From positions 1 through 30,334 of the forward strand of contig CAJUES010000042.1 in the NCBI GenBank assembly GCA_910585765.1: DNA of 30,334 nt, written 5' to 3'. Source of the stretch: an uncultured Lachnospiraceae bacterium. GTDB taxonomy: Bacteria; Bacillota; Clostridia; Lachnospirales; Lachnospiraceae. Of the stretch, positions 16,028 to 23,620 are shown piece after piece; the stretch's first letter is position 1, and each line of letters starts with the position of its first letter. The notes under the pieces were generated by a model, which was not told the DNA's origin, did not search any database, and worked only from the letters and a program-made list of their open reading frames with translations. A program made the position numbers and the translations under genes.

Positions 16028-17893
16028 ATGTGTGGAATCGCAGGCTTTAGCAGCTTTCATGTAAACTATAAGGAAGAATCCGCAAGATGGTTCTCCATCC
16101 TGCAGAAAATGAATACCCGCCAGCACCACCGCGGGCCTGATGAAAACGGAGTCTATCTGTCGAGAAACTGCGGACTTTCCCACACCCGTCTGTCCATTCT
16201 GGACCTCGAATACGGAAAGCAGCCCATGGCAAGGCAGCATGGAAACCACCGCGCTGTCATCTGCTACAACGGTGAGATCTACAACATGCCCGGCCTCCGC
16301 CGAAAGCTGGAGGCGGAAGGTGTCGTTTTTGAAACAACATGCGATACGGAAGTCATCCTGATGGGGTATCTCCTTCACGGCACTTCCTACATAACAAAGC
16401 TGAACGGCATTTTTTCCTTTGCCATATACGACGAAACACTGCGGCGATTATATCTGTTCCGCGACAGACTCGGGGTGAAGCCCTTGTTCTACACCCTCTT
16501 TCGCAACACCCTCATCTTTTCCTCGGAGTTAAAGGGAATCCTGTGCTATCCCGACTTTAAGGCGCAGGCTGACCGCGACGGACTCTGTGAGATCTTCGGT
16601 CTTGGCCCTGCAAAGACCTACGGAAAGGGTGTTTTTAAAAACATAGATGAGCTGCTGCCGGGACATTACCTCGAATATAGCGGCTCCGATTTTTCCGGCA
16701 ATCTCTCCACAAAGTGTTACTGGAAACTGGAGAGCTATCCACATAGAGACGACTGGCGGCACACAGTCGAGAAAACCCGATATCTGGTCACAGACGCCAT
16801 CAAGATGCAGATGCTCTCCGATGTGCCCGTCTGCACTTTTCTGTCGGGCGGTGTGGACAGTAGTCTTGTCACAGCGGTATGCAGCAGCGAGCTTCAAGCG
16901 CAGGGCAGGAGGCTCGACACATACTCCTTTGACTTCAAGGACAACGACAAGAATTTCAGGGCAAACGCCTTTCAGCCCTCACAGGACAGACCGTGGGTGG
17001 ATCTGATGATCGCCCACTGCCATACAAACCACCAATACCTCGAATGCGCCAACACCGACTTATACCAGTATCTGTTCGAGGCAGTCGATGCGAGGGATCT
17101 GCCGTGCATGGCTGACGTCGAGGCGTCGATGCTCTACTTCTGCAGGAGGGTCGCCGCGAACCACAAGGTGACGCTCACCGGGGAGTGCGCCGACGAGATC
17201 TTCGGCGGCTATCCGTGGTTCCACAAAAAGGAATGCTTCGACGCCGACTGTTTCCCGTGGTCGATGGATTTCTCCCCGCGCACCATGCTCTTAAAGGACA
17301 GCGTGCTCGCCGTCCTTCCCCTCAAGGAGTACGCCCACGCCGCGTACGAAAAAACCATATCGGAAGTTCCTGTGCTGGAGGGGGAGAACAGCGAGGAGAA
17401 ACGCAGGCGGGAGATTTCCTATTTGAATATCAAATGGTTCATGCAGACACTGCTCGACCGCATGGACCGCACGAGCATGCACGCAGGGCTCGAGGCGCGC
17501 GTCCCGTTCGCCGACCACCGCATCGTGGAATACTTGTGGAACGTACCCTGGTCGATGAAATGCAAGGACGGCGTCGTCAAGGGACTGCTGCGCGCCGCCG
17601 CGGACGGACTGCTCCCCGGAGAGGTCCTGTACCGCAGAAAAAGCCCCTACCCAAAGACGTACGATCCCGCCTACGAAAATCTGCTGCGCACCGCGGTCGT
17701 GGAGACGCTCTCTGACACGCGCGCGCCGCTGCGGGAACTCGTCGACCTCGCCAAAGTGCTCGACTACATCAGCCAGCCCTCCGACTACGGCAGACCGTTC
17801 TACGGGCAGCTCATGGCAGGACCGCAGCTGCTCGCCTATCTGCTGCAGGTCAATTACTGGCTGGAAACGTATGCGGTGGAATTATTGATCTAA
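16028..17893 (+). CDS. asnB: asparagine synthase (glutamine-hydrolysing)
   Basis: A 621-residue two-domain enzyme. The N-terminal class II amidotransferase domain begins M-C-G-I-A-G-F, so Cys 2 becomes the nucleophile, with H-R-G-P-D-E (34-39) and N-G-E-I-Y-N (81-86). The C-terminal synthetase domain has the ATP pyrophosphatase loop S-G-G-V-D-S-S (273-279) and G-E-C-A-D-E-I-F-G-G-Y. It converts aspartate, glutamine and ATP to asparagine. AAGGAA precedes the start, 32 bases after dpaB, so it is probably expressed with dipicolinate synthase late in sporulation, comparable to the sporulation asparagine synthase AsnO of Bacillus (inference). Its last 12 bases overlap the convergent histidine kinase gene. 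A role in modifying another molecule cannot be excluded, since AsnB-like enzymes vary. Confidence 0.92.
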   Translation: MCGIAGFSSFHVNYKEESARWFSILQKMNTRQHHRGPDENGVYLSRNCGLSHTRLSILDLEYGKQPMARQHGNHRAVICYNGEIYNMPGLRRKLEAEGVVFETTCDTEVILMGYLLHGTSYITKLNGIFSFAIYDETLRRLYLFRDRLGVKPLFYTLFRNTLIFSSELKGILCYPDFKAQADRDGLCEIFGLGPAKTYGKGVFKNIDELLPGHYLEYSGSDFSGNLSTKCYWKLESYPHRDDWRHTVEKTRYLVTDAIKMQMLSDVPVCTFLSGGVDSSLVTAVCSSELQAQGRRLDTYSFDFKDNDKNFRANAFQPSQDRPWVDLMIAHCHTNHQYLECANTDLYQYLFEAVDARDLPCMADVEASMLYFCRRVAANHKVTLTGECADEIFGGYPWFHKKECFDADCFPWSMDFSPRTMLLKDSVLAVLPLKEYAHAAYEKTISEVPVLEGENSEEKRRREISYLNIKWFMQTLLDRMDRTSMHAGLEARVPFADHRIVEYLWNVPWSMKCKDGVVKGLLRAAADGLLPGEVLYRRKSPYPKTYDPAYENLLRTAVVETLSDTRAPLRELVDLAKVLDYISQPSDYGRPFYGQLMAGPQLLAYLLQVNYWLETYAVELLI

Positions 17894-19309
17894 AGCTATT
17901 GGGAACACGACACTGAACCGTGTTCCCAGCCCCTCGCGGCTCACGATATCAAAATACCCCTGATGCCTGTCGATGATCCATTTCGCGATCGACAGACCAA
18001 GCCCCGTTCCGCCCGTCCTGCTGTTGCGCACGAGATCGGCGCGGTAGAAACGGTCAAAGGCGTGCACTACATCCTGCTCCGACATCCCGATCCCGCTGTC
18101 CTGGATCCCGTAATACGGCGATCCATCCTTCCATGCGCCCACGCGTATCAGGACTTCCCCGCCCTGCTTTGTGTACTTTGCCGCGTTGTCGATCAGGATC
18201 CGCGCGGACTGTTTCAGCATGTCGCAGTCTCCGTACACCCTCACATTTCCCGCTTCCTCAAAACGGTATCTATGCTTTTCATCGATCATCAGCGACTCCT
18301 CATAGACTTCCCTCATGATGCTGTTGAGCTCATGCTCCCGCATGTCGAGACTCTGGCGGTTGGAATCCCCCCTCGCCAGGAACAACAGCTGCTCCACAAG
18401 CTTCTGCATGTGGTTTGCCTCATTCTTGATCGCCTCGATCGACTCCTCGAGGATCGCCGCATCTTCCTTTCCCCACCGGTCCAGCATGTTGACATACCCC
18501 TGTATGACCGCGATCGGCGTGCGCAGCTCGTGGGAGGCATCCGACACAAACTGCGACTGCTGTTTGTAGGAAGCCCGTATGCGTTCGAGCAGTCCGTTCA
18601 GCGCAGTCTCAATGCCCTGCAGATCCTTGTCATGCATGTGGATCCCGTTTTCCATGGCATCCACTTTGAGGTTGGAGATCGCGTCCTCCAGGTTGTGGTA
18701 CTTTGTCTCGTCAAACGCCATCTCGCTGAGCTGCTGCGCCCTCGCCGCGATCTGGTTCAGGGGACGCAGCTGCCTGCGCACCTGCGCCGTCCCGGAGACC
18801 GCCAGCGTGATGAGATCAAGCCCCTGAAATGCGAGCAGCACGATCCCCCCTGCGCGCAGCAGGCCGATCCATATACCGGCCGGAACCTGATACAGCATCT
18901 GACCGCCGTTATCTGTCACCGTGTACACCATGTTCCACAGATCTGTGTGAAATGAGATCTCCCTGGTATAAGAAAAGGAAAACTCTCCCGCCATCTGCAG
19001 ATCCATGCCGACCACAAACACGCCTGCGAGCAGGAGGAACACGGCGATATCCATACCCGCGTACGAAAAAAACATGCGCGCCATATTGTTCAGATTGATC
19101 TTTCTGGCGATGGAAGTCACCCGCACTGTGTCAAACGGTTTGTTTTTCAGCTCGGTCGATCGTCTCTGTCCGCTGTCTTTTTTATCTGATTTTTTATCTG
19201 ATTTTTTATCTGATTCTTTATCTGTTTTTTTATCTGATTTCTTGTCTGATTTTTTATCTGATTTTTTTGTCTGATCGCTATTCATTTTTTTCATATTATC
19301 AGTTCTCAT
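17882..19309 (-). CDS. sensor histidine kinase
   Basis: A 475-residue membrane kinase. Residues 14-46 are a repetitive S-D-K-K tract, followed by a first membrane segment (about 84-106), a short external loop of about 40 residues, a second segment (about 146-170) and a HAMP-like linker. The phosphoacceptor is S-H-E-L-R-T-P (His 260); the ATPase part has D-N-A-A-K-Y (Asn 375), D-S-G-I-G-M (from 404), F-D-R-F-Y-R and G-T-G-L-G-L-S. The external loop is too small for a large ligand domain. The gene overlaps the response regulator by 11 bases. The start is uncertain: 19309, 19294 and 19285 are all ATG and none has a strong ribosome binding site, which suggests coupling to the upstream stop. Confidence 0.92.
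   Translation of the reverse strand: MRTDNMKKMNSDQTKKSDKKSDKKSDKKTDKESDKKSDKKSDKKDSGQRRSTELKNKPFDTVRVTSIARKINLNNMARMFFSYAGMDIAVFLLLAGVFVVGMDLQMAGEFSFSYTREISFHTDLWNMVYTVTDNGGQMLYQVPAGIWIGLLRAGGIVLLAFQGLDLITLAVSGTAQVRRQLRPLNQIAARAQQLSEMAFDETKYHNLEDAISNLKVDAMENGIHMHDKDLQGIETALNGLLERIRASYKQQSQFVSDASHELRTPIAVIQGYVNMLDRWGKEDAAILEESIEAIKNEANHMQKLVEQLLFLARGDSNRQSLDMREHELNSIMREVYEESLMIDEKHRYRFEEAGNVRVYGDCDMLKQSARILIDNAAKYTKQGGEVLIRVGAWKDGSPYYGIQDSGIGMSEQDVVHAFDRFYRADLVRNSRTGGTGLGLSIAKWIIDRHQGYFDIVSREGLGTRFSVVFPIALDQ
19178..19275 (-). repeat. 12-bp tandem repeat inside the histidine kinase gene
   Basis: Imperfect copies of a 12-base unit (plus-strand form TTATCTGATTTT), about eight in a row, encode repeated Ser-Asp-Lys-Lys with single changes to T or E. 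It is a likely site of slippage and length change; multiples of 12 bases keep the frame. Confidence 0.85.
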
Positions 19310-19994
19310 CTTTGATACAATACCCCACTCCGCGCACGGTCTGAATGATCTTCACCTGGTACACGTCATCAAGCTTACTCCGAAGATACCTGACATACAC
19401 ATCGATGATGTTCGTCTCCCCCATGTAGTCGTAGCCGCAGACCTTCTGGAGAAGTGTGTCCCTCGATATCACGATATTTTTGTTCTCGAGCAGCACTCTG
19501 AGAAGCTCGAACTCCCTGTGCGTCAGCTCCACCTGTTTCCCGTCGTAGGAAACCTCGTACCGCTGCACATCCATGCAGAGCCTGCCGACGCCAAGCCGGC
19601 TCCTGTTCTGACCCGCCAAGCCGGCCGCGCCGCCGCGCTTCTTGAGCACCAGCCTGATGCGCGCGAGCAGCTCCTCTATGGCAAACGGTTTTGTCATGTA
19701 GTCGTCAGCCCCGCCGTCCAGCCCCGCAACCTTATCCATCACCTCGTCCCGCGCCGTCAGCATGATGACAGGAATGTCAGAATTTTTCCGAAGGCGCCGC
19801 AGCACTTCAAAACCGTTCAGCTCCGGGAGCATCACATCGAGCACCACGAGATCCGCCCTGCCGCTCTGCGCCTTCTCCAATCCTTCCCTGCCGTTTGCCG
19901 CCTTCATGACCTCATAGCCCTCATGCATGAGCTCCAGCTCGAGAAACCTTCCTATCTTTTCCTCATCCTCCACGATCAATACCGTCATCGCCAT
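19299..19994 (-). CDS. OmpR/PhoB family response regulator
   Basis: A 231-residue regulator with a receiver domain (D-E-E at 10-12, phosphoacceptor Asp 53 in V-L-D-V-M-L-P, Thr 80, Lys 102 in T-K-P-F-A) and a C-terminal winged helix (E-L-T-H-R-E-F-E-L-L-R-V-L, D-V-Y-V-R-Y-L-R-S-K-L, T-V-R-G-V-G-Y). The start at 19994 is five bases after AGGAGG; a much longer open frame upstream to 20153 has no family similarity. It overlaps the histidine kinase by 11 bases, so the pair forms a two-component system. The DUF4342 gene lies upstream on the same strand, separated by about 165 bases that contain a hairpin. Confidence 0.95.
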   Translation of the reverse strand: MAMTVLIVEDEEKIGRFLELELMHEGYEVMKAANGREGLEKAQSGRADLVVLDVMLPELNGFEVLRRLRKNSDIPVIMLTARDEVMDKVAGLDGGADDYMTKPFAIEELLARIRLVLKKRGGAAGLAGQNRSRLGVGRLCMDVQRYEVSYDGKQVELTHREFELLRVLLENKNIVISRDTLLQKVCGYDYMGETNIIDVYVRYLRSKLDDVYQVKIIQTVRGVGYCIKDEN

Positions 19995-20125
19995 CACTTC
20001 CTCCTTCTCTGTTCCCTGTCGGCGCCCGCAGCCGCTCCAAACACCGGAAATCATGTTCGATATCCCCAATGCCGTCACAACATACACTGCCAGCCAATCC
20101 GCGGTTGTCCCCGGCCACGCAAGGA

Positions 20126-20150
20126 AGCAGGGGATACGCCCTCCCCTGCT
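20126..20150 (-). terminator. hairpin downstream of the DUF4342 gene
   Basis: AGCAGGGG (20126-20133) pairs with CCCCTGCT (20143-20150). On the minus strand it lies about ten bases after the DUF4342 stop and is followed by TCCTT, a weak T-run. It may be an attenuating terminator between DUF4342 and the two-component genes. Confidence 0.5.
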
Positions 20151-20159
20151 CACCGCAAA

Positions 20160-20699
20160 TCAGTCATTCTCGTCCTTCACCGCGCTGCTAAACTCGTTCC
20201 TGATGTTCTCTGCCGCATCTGCCGCGCTGTCCATCGCCTTGTTGAGGTCGAGATCAACGCTCCTGATGTCGGGTCCTGCAAACTGGTATCTCATGTTGAA
20301 GAACAGTCCGATCACCAGCAGCGGAACCACCACCCAGAATGCGCAGAGCAGAAATACTACCAGCAGAGTGATCGGGATCCGAAAGATCTCGTTGTTGTCG
20401 CGCTCCACGCAGAAACTGTTGTTGTTGCCCTTCTCCAGCAGCCTCTGGCACCAGCGCCCAAACCGTCTGAGATTGTCCGAAAAACTGGACTTGCAGTCCT
20501 TCTCATCAATGTCGATCTTCACCTTCTCTGTCTGCGTCGTGTAGCTGGAATGCTCCGGCCCGTGTACCTTGCCGCTCTGCTCCAGATAGATCATGGCATC
20601 GAGGATATCCCAGTTGCTGTTCTCCAGCGCCTGCTTTGCCTCCTCATAAGATACGTTTGCGTGCTCCCTTAATTTTTCTACCTTTTCAAAATTATCCAT
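20160..20699 (-). CDS. DUF4342 domain protein with UBA-like N-terminus
   Basis: A 179-residue protein. Residues 1-45 form a UBA/EF-Ts-like three-helix region (V-E-K-L-R-E-H-A-N-V-S-Y-E-E-A-K-Q-A-L-E ... W-D-I-L-D-A-M-I-Y-L-E), then a linker, then a DUF4342-type region with P-I-T-L-L-V-V-F-L and one long hydrophobic stretch (about 110-135) that should be a membrane segment. The C-terminus is charged. AGGAGAGA precedes the start. Function is unknown; by position it could feed the downstream two-component system or share its control. A striking dyad lies in its leader. Confidence 0.82.
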   Translation of the reverse strand: MDNFEKVEKLREHANVSYEEAKQALENSNWDILDAMIYLEQSGKVHGPEHSSYTTQTEKVKIDIDEKDCKSSFSDNLRRFGRWCQRLLEKGNNNSFCVERDNNEIFRIPITLLVVFLLCAFWVVVPLLVIGLFFNMRYQFAGPDIRSVDLDLNKAMDSAADAAENIRNEFSSAVKDEND

Positions 20700-20722
20700 T
20701 TTTTCTCTCTCCTTCTTGATCG

Positions 20723-20791
20723 TCTAAGGAATTTTCAGAAATTACTTGTGACAAGTAATTGTCATGAGTAATTTCTGAACAGTTTCTTAGA
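20723..20791. promoter_or_regulatory. large dyad in the DUF4342 leader
   Basis: Outer arms TCTAAG (20723-20728) and CTTAGA (20786-20791), inner 12-base arms TCAGAAATTACT (20735-20746) and AGTAATTTCTGA (20767-20778). The central 20 bases also contain the palindrome TGACAAGTAATTGTCA. The structure lies 24-92 bases upstream of the DUF4342 start. It may be an operator, perhaps of the neighbouring response regulator, or a leader RNA switch; it has no T-run. Confidence 0.6.
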
Positions 20792-21079
20792 TATTGTATT
20801 GTCTGTGTCCTTCCGGTATGAAACTTCTCTGTACCTCTCAGCTGATGATAGTATCATAAACGAACAAAATTAAACTAAAATATTGAAAAGATTAAAAATA
20901 GATTAAACCTTGCTATTACAGCCATTAATAAATGATCTTCCCCCGCATTCACATTCTAACACATTTCTTTCCACAATGCACGTATGACTCCAAAATCTAA
21001 TGGGAAAGCATAGTGGCCTAGATGCATCAAGCCACGGTACGTGGCTTTGACATCCGCAAAGCGGTTTTTGCATGGCTTT

Positions 21080-21117
21080 ATGCTTGTAACAGGAAGCCGA
21101 AGGCTGAACTGTTACGG
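21080..21117 (+). repeat. dispersed palindromic repeat, copy 2
   Basis: Second copy of the element at 13637-13674, in opposite orientation and with two base differences. The shared GAAAGCATAG block is at about 21003-21012 and GTTTGACA at about 21138-21145. Relative to copy 1 it has roughly 60 extra bases, with hairpins, between the left block and the core. It sits just upstream of the toxin-antitoxin pair. Confidence 0.75.
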
Positions 21118-21208
21118 AAAAAGCCGGAGTGTGATCCGTTTGACATTTTTTCCGCCCAGTGGTAAGATGACAATAAACAATTCAATGGTCTTTGAGAGGA
21201 GTTTCACT

Positions 21209-21397
21209 ATGTCCAAACAACAATTGATTGAAAATCTGGTTGCCACCGCTCCTGAAAATAAACTAGACATCATTCTCGCTTTTATTCAATTTGTACTGTA
21301 CAACAACTGCGAAGCGAACAGCTCATTTCTAAGCGAGCCGAGCCTGTCTAAAGATTGGCTGAGAGAGGAGGAGGAGACTGCATGGCGGGATTTATAA
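21209..21397 (+). CDS. antitoxin of a MazEF-type pair (DUF2281-like)
   Basis: A 62-residue protein beginning M-S-K-Q-Q-L-I-E-N-L, with GAGAGGAG before the start. The C-terminal tail L-S-K-D-W-L-R-E-E-E-E-T-A-W-R-D-L is typical of small antitoxins that wrap their toxin with an acidic, tryptophan-rich end (compare DUF2281 proteins). The stop overlaps the toxin start by 16 bases. It should neutralise the downstream MazF-like protein and may autoregulate the pair. The identification rests mainly on the pairing and the tail. Confidence 0.75.
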   Translation: MSKQQLIENLVATAPENKLDIILAFIQFVLYNNCEANSSFLSEPSLSKDWLREEEETAWRDL

Positions 21398-21717
21398 GGG
21401 GCGATGTTGTTGTGCTTCCATTTCCATTTTCTGACTTGAGTTCATCCAAAAAACGTCCTGCCGTTATCATCTCTGCCCCCCAGGGCGATGACTATATCAT
21501 GCTGCAGATTACATCTAAAAATGTCAAAGATCCTTACGCCATCCCACTATTACAATCGGATTTCTTATCAGGTTCCCTGCAACAGGACAGCAATATCCGC
21601 CCAAACAAAATATTTACGCTGGAACAAAGCCTTATTCTATATAAAGTGGGACATTTGACCGAAAGCAAACGAAAAGAATGTATTGACAAAGTGTACTCTA
21701 TCCTTAACGTACACTAG
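21382..21717 (+). CDS. MazF/PemK family endoribonuclease toxin
   Basis: A 111-residue toxin with the family start F-I-R-G-D-V-V-V-L-P-F-P-F-S-D-L, the K-K-R-P-A-V-I-I-S core and a C-terminal S-I-R-P-type strand (S-N-I-R-P-N-K-I-F-T). It should cleave mRNA at short sequences. The start at 21382 lies after GGAGGAGGAG; an earlier ATG at 21355 would place that site in the coding region. It overlaps the antitoxin gene, and the dus gene begins ten bases after its stop, with the GAGGAG for dus covering the toxin stop. Confidence 0.88.
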   Translation: MAGFIRGDVVVLPFPFSDLSSSKKRPAVIISAPQGDDYIMLQITSKNVKDPYAIPLLQSDFLSGSLQQDSNIRPNKIFTLEQSLILYKVGHLTESKRKECIDKVYSILNVH

Positions 21718-21727
21718 AGGAGCTTTT

Positions 21728-22666
21728 ATGAAACTATACCTCGCCCCGATGGAGGGGATCACAACCTACATCTACAGAAACGCCTACGCGCACTATTTCG
21801 GCGGCATTGACAAGTATTTTACCCCGTTCATCGCCAGCAAGAAGATGAACCGGCGCGAGCTGAACGAAATCCTGCCGGAACACAACGAAGCCATCGAGGT
21901 CGTACCGCAGATCCTCACAAACCGCGCAGACGAATTTTTGCAGATCACAAAAAGGATCGCCGAGTACGGCTACCAGACGGTAAACCTCAATCTCGGCTGT
22001 CCCTCCGGCACGGTCACTGCCAGAAAGCGCGGCGCCGGCTTCCTGAGCGTCCCTGATGAGCTGGATCACTTCTTATATGAAATCTATGACAAATCCCCGA
22101 TCCGGATCTCCATCAAGACAAGGATCGGGGTGGATTCGGTCGAAGAGTGGGAACATCTGCTTGCGCTCTACCAAAAGTACCCGGTCGCCGAGCTGATCAT
22201 ACACGCGCGCCTGCAGCGGGAGCAGTACCGGTTCACACCCCACAAGGAGGCATTCTCGGCTGCCGCCGCAGCCCTGCCGGACATCCCGCTCTGCTACAAT
22301 GGGGATATCACTTCCGCAAAAAGCTATGCGCAACTCCTCGACGCTGTGCCCTCGACAGACTGCATCATGATCGGGCGCGGCATACTGCGGAATCCGGCGC
22401 TGGCCGCACAGCTGAAAAAGACCGACGCCGCAAAACTGTTCACCAGGGAAAATCTCCGAGCCTTTCACGACGAGATCTTTGCCGGTTACGCTGCCCGGAT
22501 GTCCGGGGAAACACCGACACTTTTCAAGATGAAAGATCTGTGGACTTACCTGAGCGAAAGCTTTGCAGCGTCGGAGAGATATCTCAAAAAAATACGCAAG
22601 GCATCCGACTATGCCGAGTACAGGGTCGCCGTCAGCAATCTGTTCCGCGCGTGTGAACTCGCCTGA
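21728..22666 (+). CDS. tRNA-dihydrouridine synthase family protein
   Basis: A 312-residue FMN enzyme that reduces uridines in tRNA. It shows the family N-terminus L-A-P-M-E-G-I-T, L-N-L-G-C-P-S-G-T-V (catalytic Cys 91), K-R-G-A-G-F-L, I-K-T-R-I-G, I-I-H-A-R and the FMN phosphate loop M-I-G-R-G. The C-terminal helical tRNA-binding part (about 240-312) is complete. The start at 21728 has GAGGAG nearby and overlaps no upstream residue. It is more like the short DusB/C type than B. subtilis DusB; which uridine it modifies cannot be told. It appears co-transcribed with the MazEF pair. Confidence 0.92.
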   Translation: MKLYLAPMEGITTYIYRNAYAHYFGGIDKYFTPFIASKKMNRRELNEILPEHNEAIEVVPQILTNRADEFLQITKRIAEYGYQTVNLNLGCPSGTVTARKRGAGFLSVPDELDHFLYEIYDKSPIRISIKTRIGVDSVEEWEHLLALYQKYPVAELIIHARLQREQYRFTPHKEAFSAAAAALPDIPLCYNGDITSAKSYAQLLDAVPSTDCIMIGRGILRNPALAAQLKKTDAAKLFTRENLRAFHDEIFAGYAARMSGETPTLFKMKDLWTYLSESFAASERYLKKIRKASDYAEYRVAVSNLFRACELA

Positions 22667-22725
22667 CGATACCTGTACAGTTCCTTAGCCAGCCGCATGC
22701 CTGTGCCATTGCCAAAACCTTCCTG

Positions 22726-23562
22726 CTACTCCGCCGACGACACACAGTTGTACATCAGCATCGCAATCGTCATCGGTCCCACACCGCCGGGAACCGGCGT
22801 GATGGCGCTTGTGTGCGGCGCCACTTTCTCGAAATCGACGTCCCCGCAGAGCTTGTTGTTCTCGTCCCTGTGGATCCCGACATCGATCACGACAGCGCCC
22901 TCCTTGATATAGGAGTCATCGACAAACTTCGGCTTTCCGACTGCCGCCACGAGGATATCTGCCTGTCTCGTGATCTCCCTGAGATCCTGCGTGCGGGAAT
23001 GGCAGACCGTGACTGTGCCATTCTCCCGCAGCAAGAGCAGCGCCATCGGTTTGCCCACAATATTGCTGCGGCCGATCACAACGCAGTGTTTCCCGGCGAT
23101 CTCCACGCCGGAGCGCTTTAGCAGCTGGATGATGCCAAGCGGCGTGCAGGACACATACCCCTTGCTGCCCACGCAGAGCGCCCCGACATTTTTCTCGTGA
23201 AACCCGTCGACATCCTTCTCAGGCGCGATCGTCTGGATCACTTTTCCCTCATCGATCTGCCCCGGAAGCGGAAGCTGGACCAGGATCCCGTTCACCCTGT
23301 CATCCGTGTTGAGCTTCTGCACCAGATCCAGGAGCTCCTGCTCCGTGGTCTCCTCCGGAAGCTCGTATGCCAGCGACTCGATCCCGATGTAGGCGCACGC
23401 CTTTTTCTTGTTGCCGACATACACGCTGGATGCCGGATCGCTGCCCACCTGGATCACTGCCAGACAGATCTGTTTGCCCTGCTCCTTTAACGCGGCGACC
23501 TTCTCCTTTAATTCGTCTTTTATTTCCTGTGAAATTTTCTTTCCGTCTATGATCTGATACAT
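22726..23562 (-). CDS. folD: bifunctional methylene-tetrahydrofolate dehydrogenase/cyclohydrolase FolD
   Basis: A 278-residue cytoplasmic enzyme interconverting 5,10-methylene-, methenyl- and 10-formyl-tetrahydrofolate. Visible features are the N-terminal I-D-G-K-K-I-S, S-S-V-Y-V-G-N-K-K-K-A-C with the catalytic lysine, the V-Q-L-P-L-P motif, D-V-D-G-F, the NADP loop V-I-G-R-S-N-I-V-G-K-P and the C-terminal T-P-V-P-G-G-V-G-P-M-T. The start at 23562 has AAAGGAGA upstream; a longer open frame to 23700 has no family similarity. It converges with the dus gene across 59 bases without a clear terminator. Confidence 0.96.
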   Translation of the reverse strand: MYQIIDGKKISQEIKDELKEKVAALKEQGKQICLAVIQVGSDPASSVYVGNKKKACAYIGIESLAYELPEETTEQELLDLVQKLNTDDRVNGILVQLPLPGQIDEGKVIQTIAPEKDVDGFHEKNVGALCVGSKGYVSCTPLGIIQLLKRSGVEIAGKHCVVIGRSNIVGKPMALLLLRENGTVTVCHSRTQDLREITRQADILVAAVGKPKFVDDSYIKEGAVVIDVGIHRDENNKLCGDVDFEKVAPHTSAITPVPGGVGPMTIAMLMYNCVSSAE

Positions 23563-23620
23563 CTCTTGCTTCTCCTTTGGTTCTATCAACCTAACCCATT
23601 TAGGCACTGTCTGTCTCACA

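Larger units (their letters stand above)
20700..21208. other. 500-base intergenic region between divergent operons
   Basis: It holds the large dyad at 20723-20791, an AT-rich stretch (about 20850-20960) suited to promoters of the two divergent units, and the dispersed repeat at 21080-21117 with a further small hairpin before it (AAGCCACGGTACGTGGCTT, 21029-21047). No gene is supported. An open frame that extends the antitoxin upstream to 21041 runs through the repeat and lacks a ribosome binding site. Confidence 0.6.

Noticed and set aside
19178..19275. Possible CRISPR-like array because of tandem repeats
   Set aside because: Units are 12 bases without spacers and are in frame inside the histidine kinase gene.
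19518..20672. 384-residue plus-strand frame over the response regulator and DUF4342 genes
   Set aside because: Covers two identified genes and the gap between them in antisense; no similarity.
21041..21208. Upstream extension of the antitoxin frame
   Set aside because: It runs through the dispersed repeat, lacks a ribosome binding site, and the internal ATG at 21209 has a good one.
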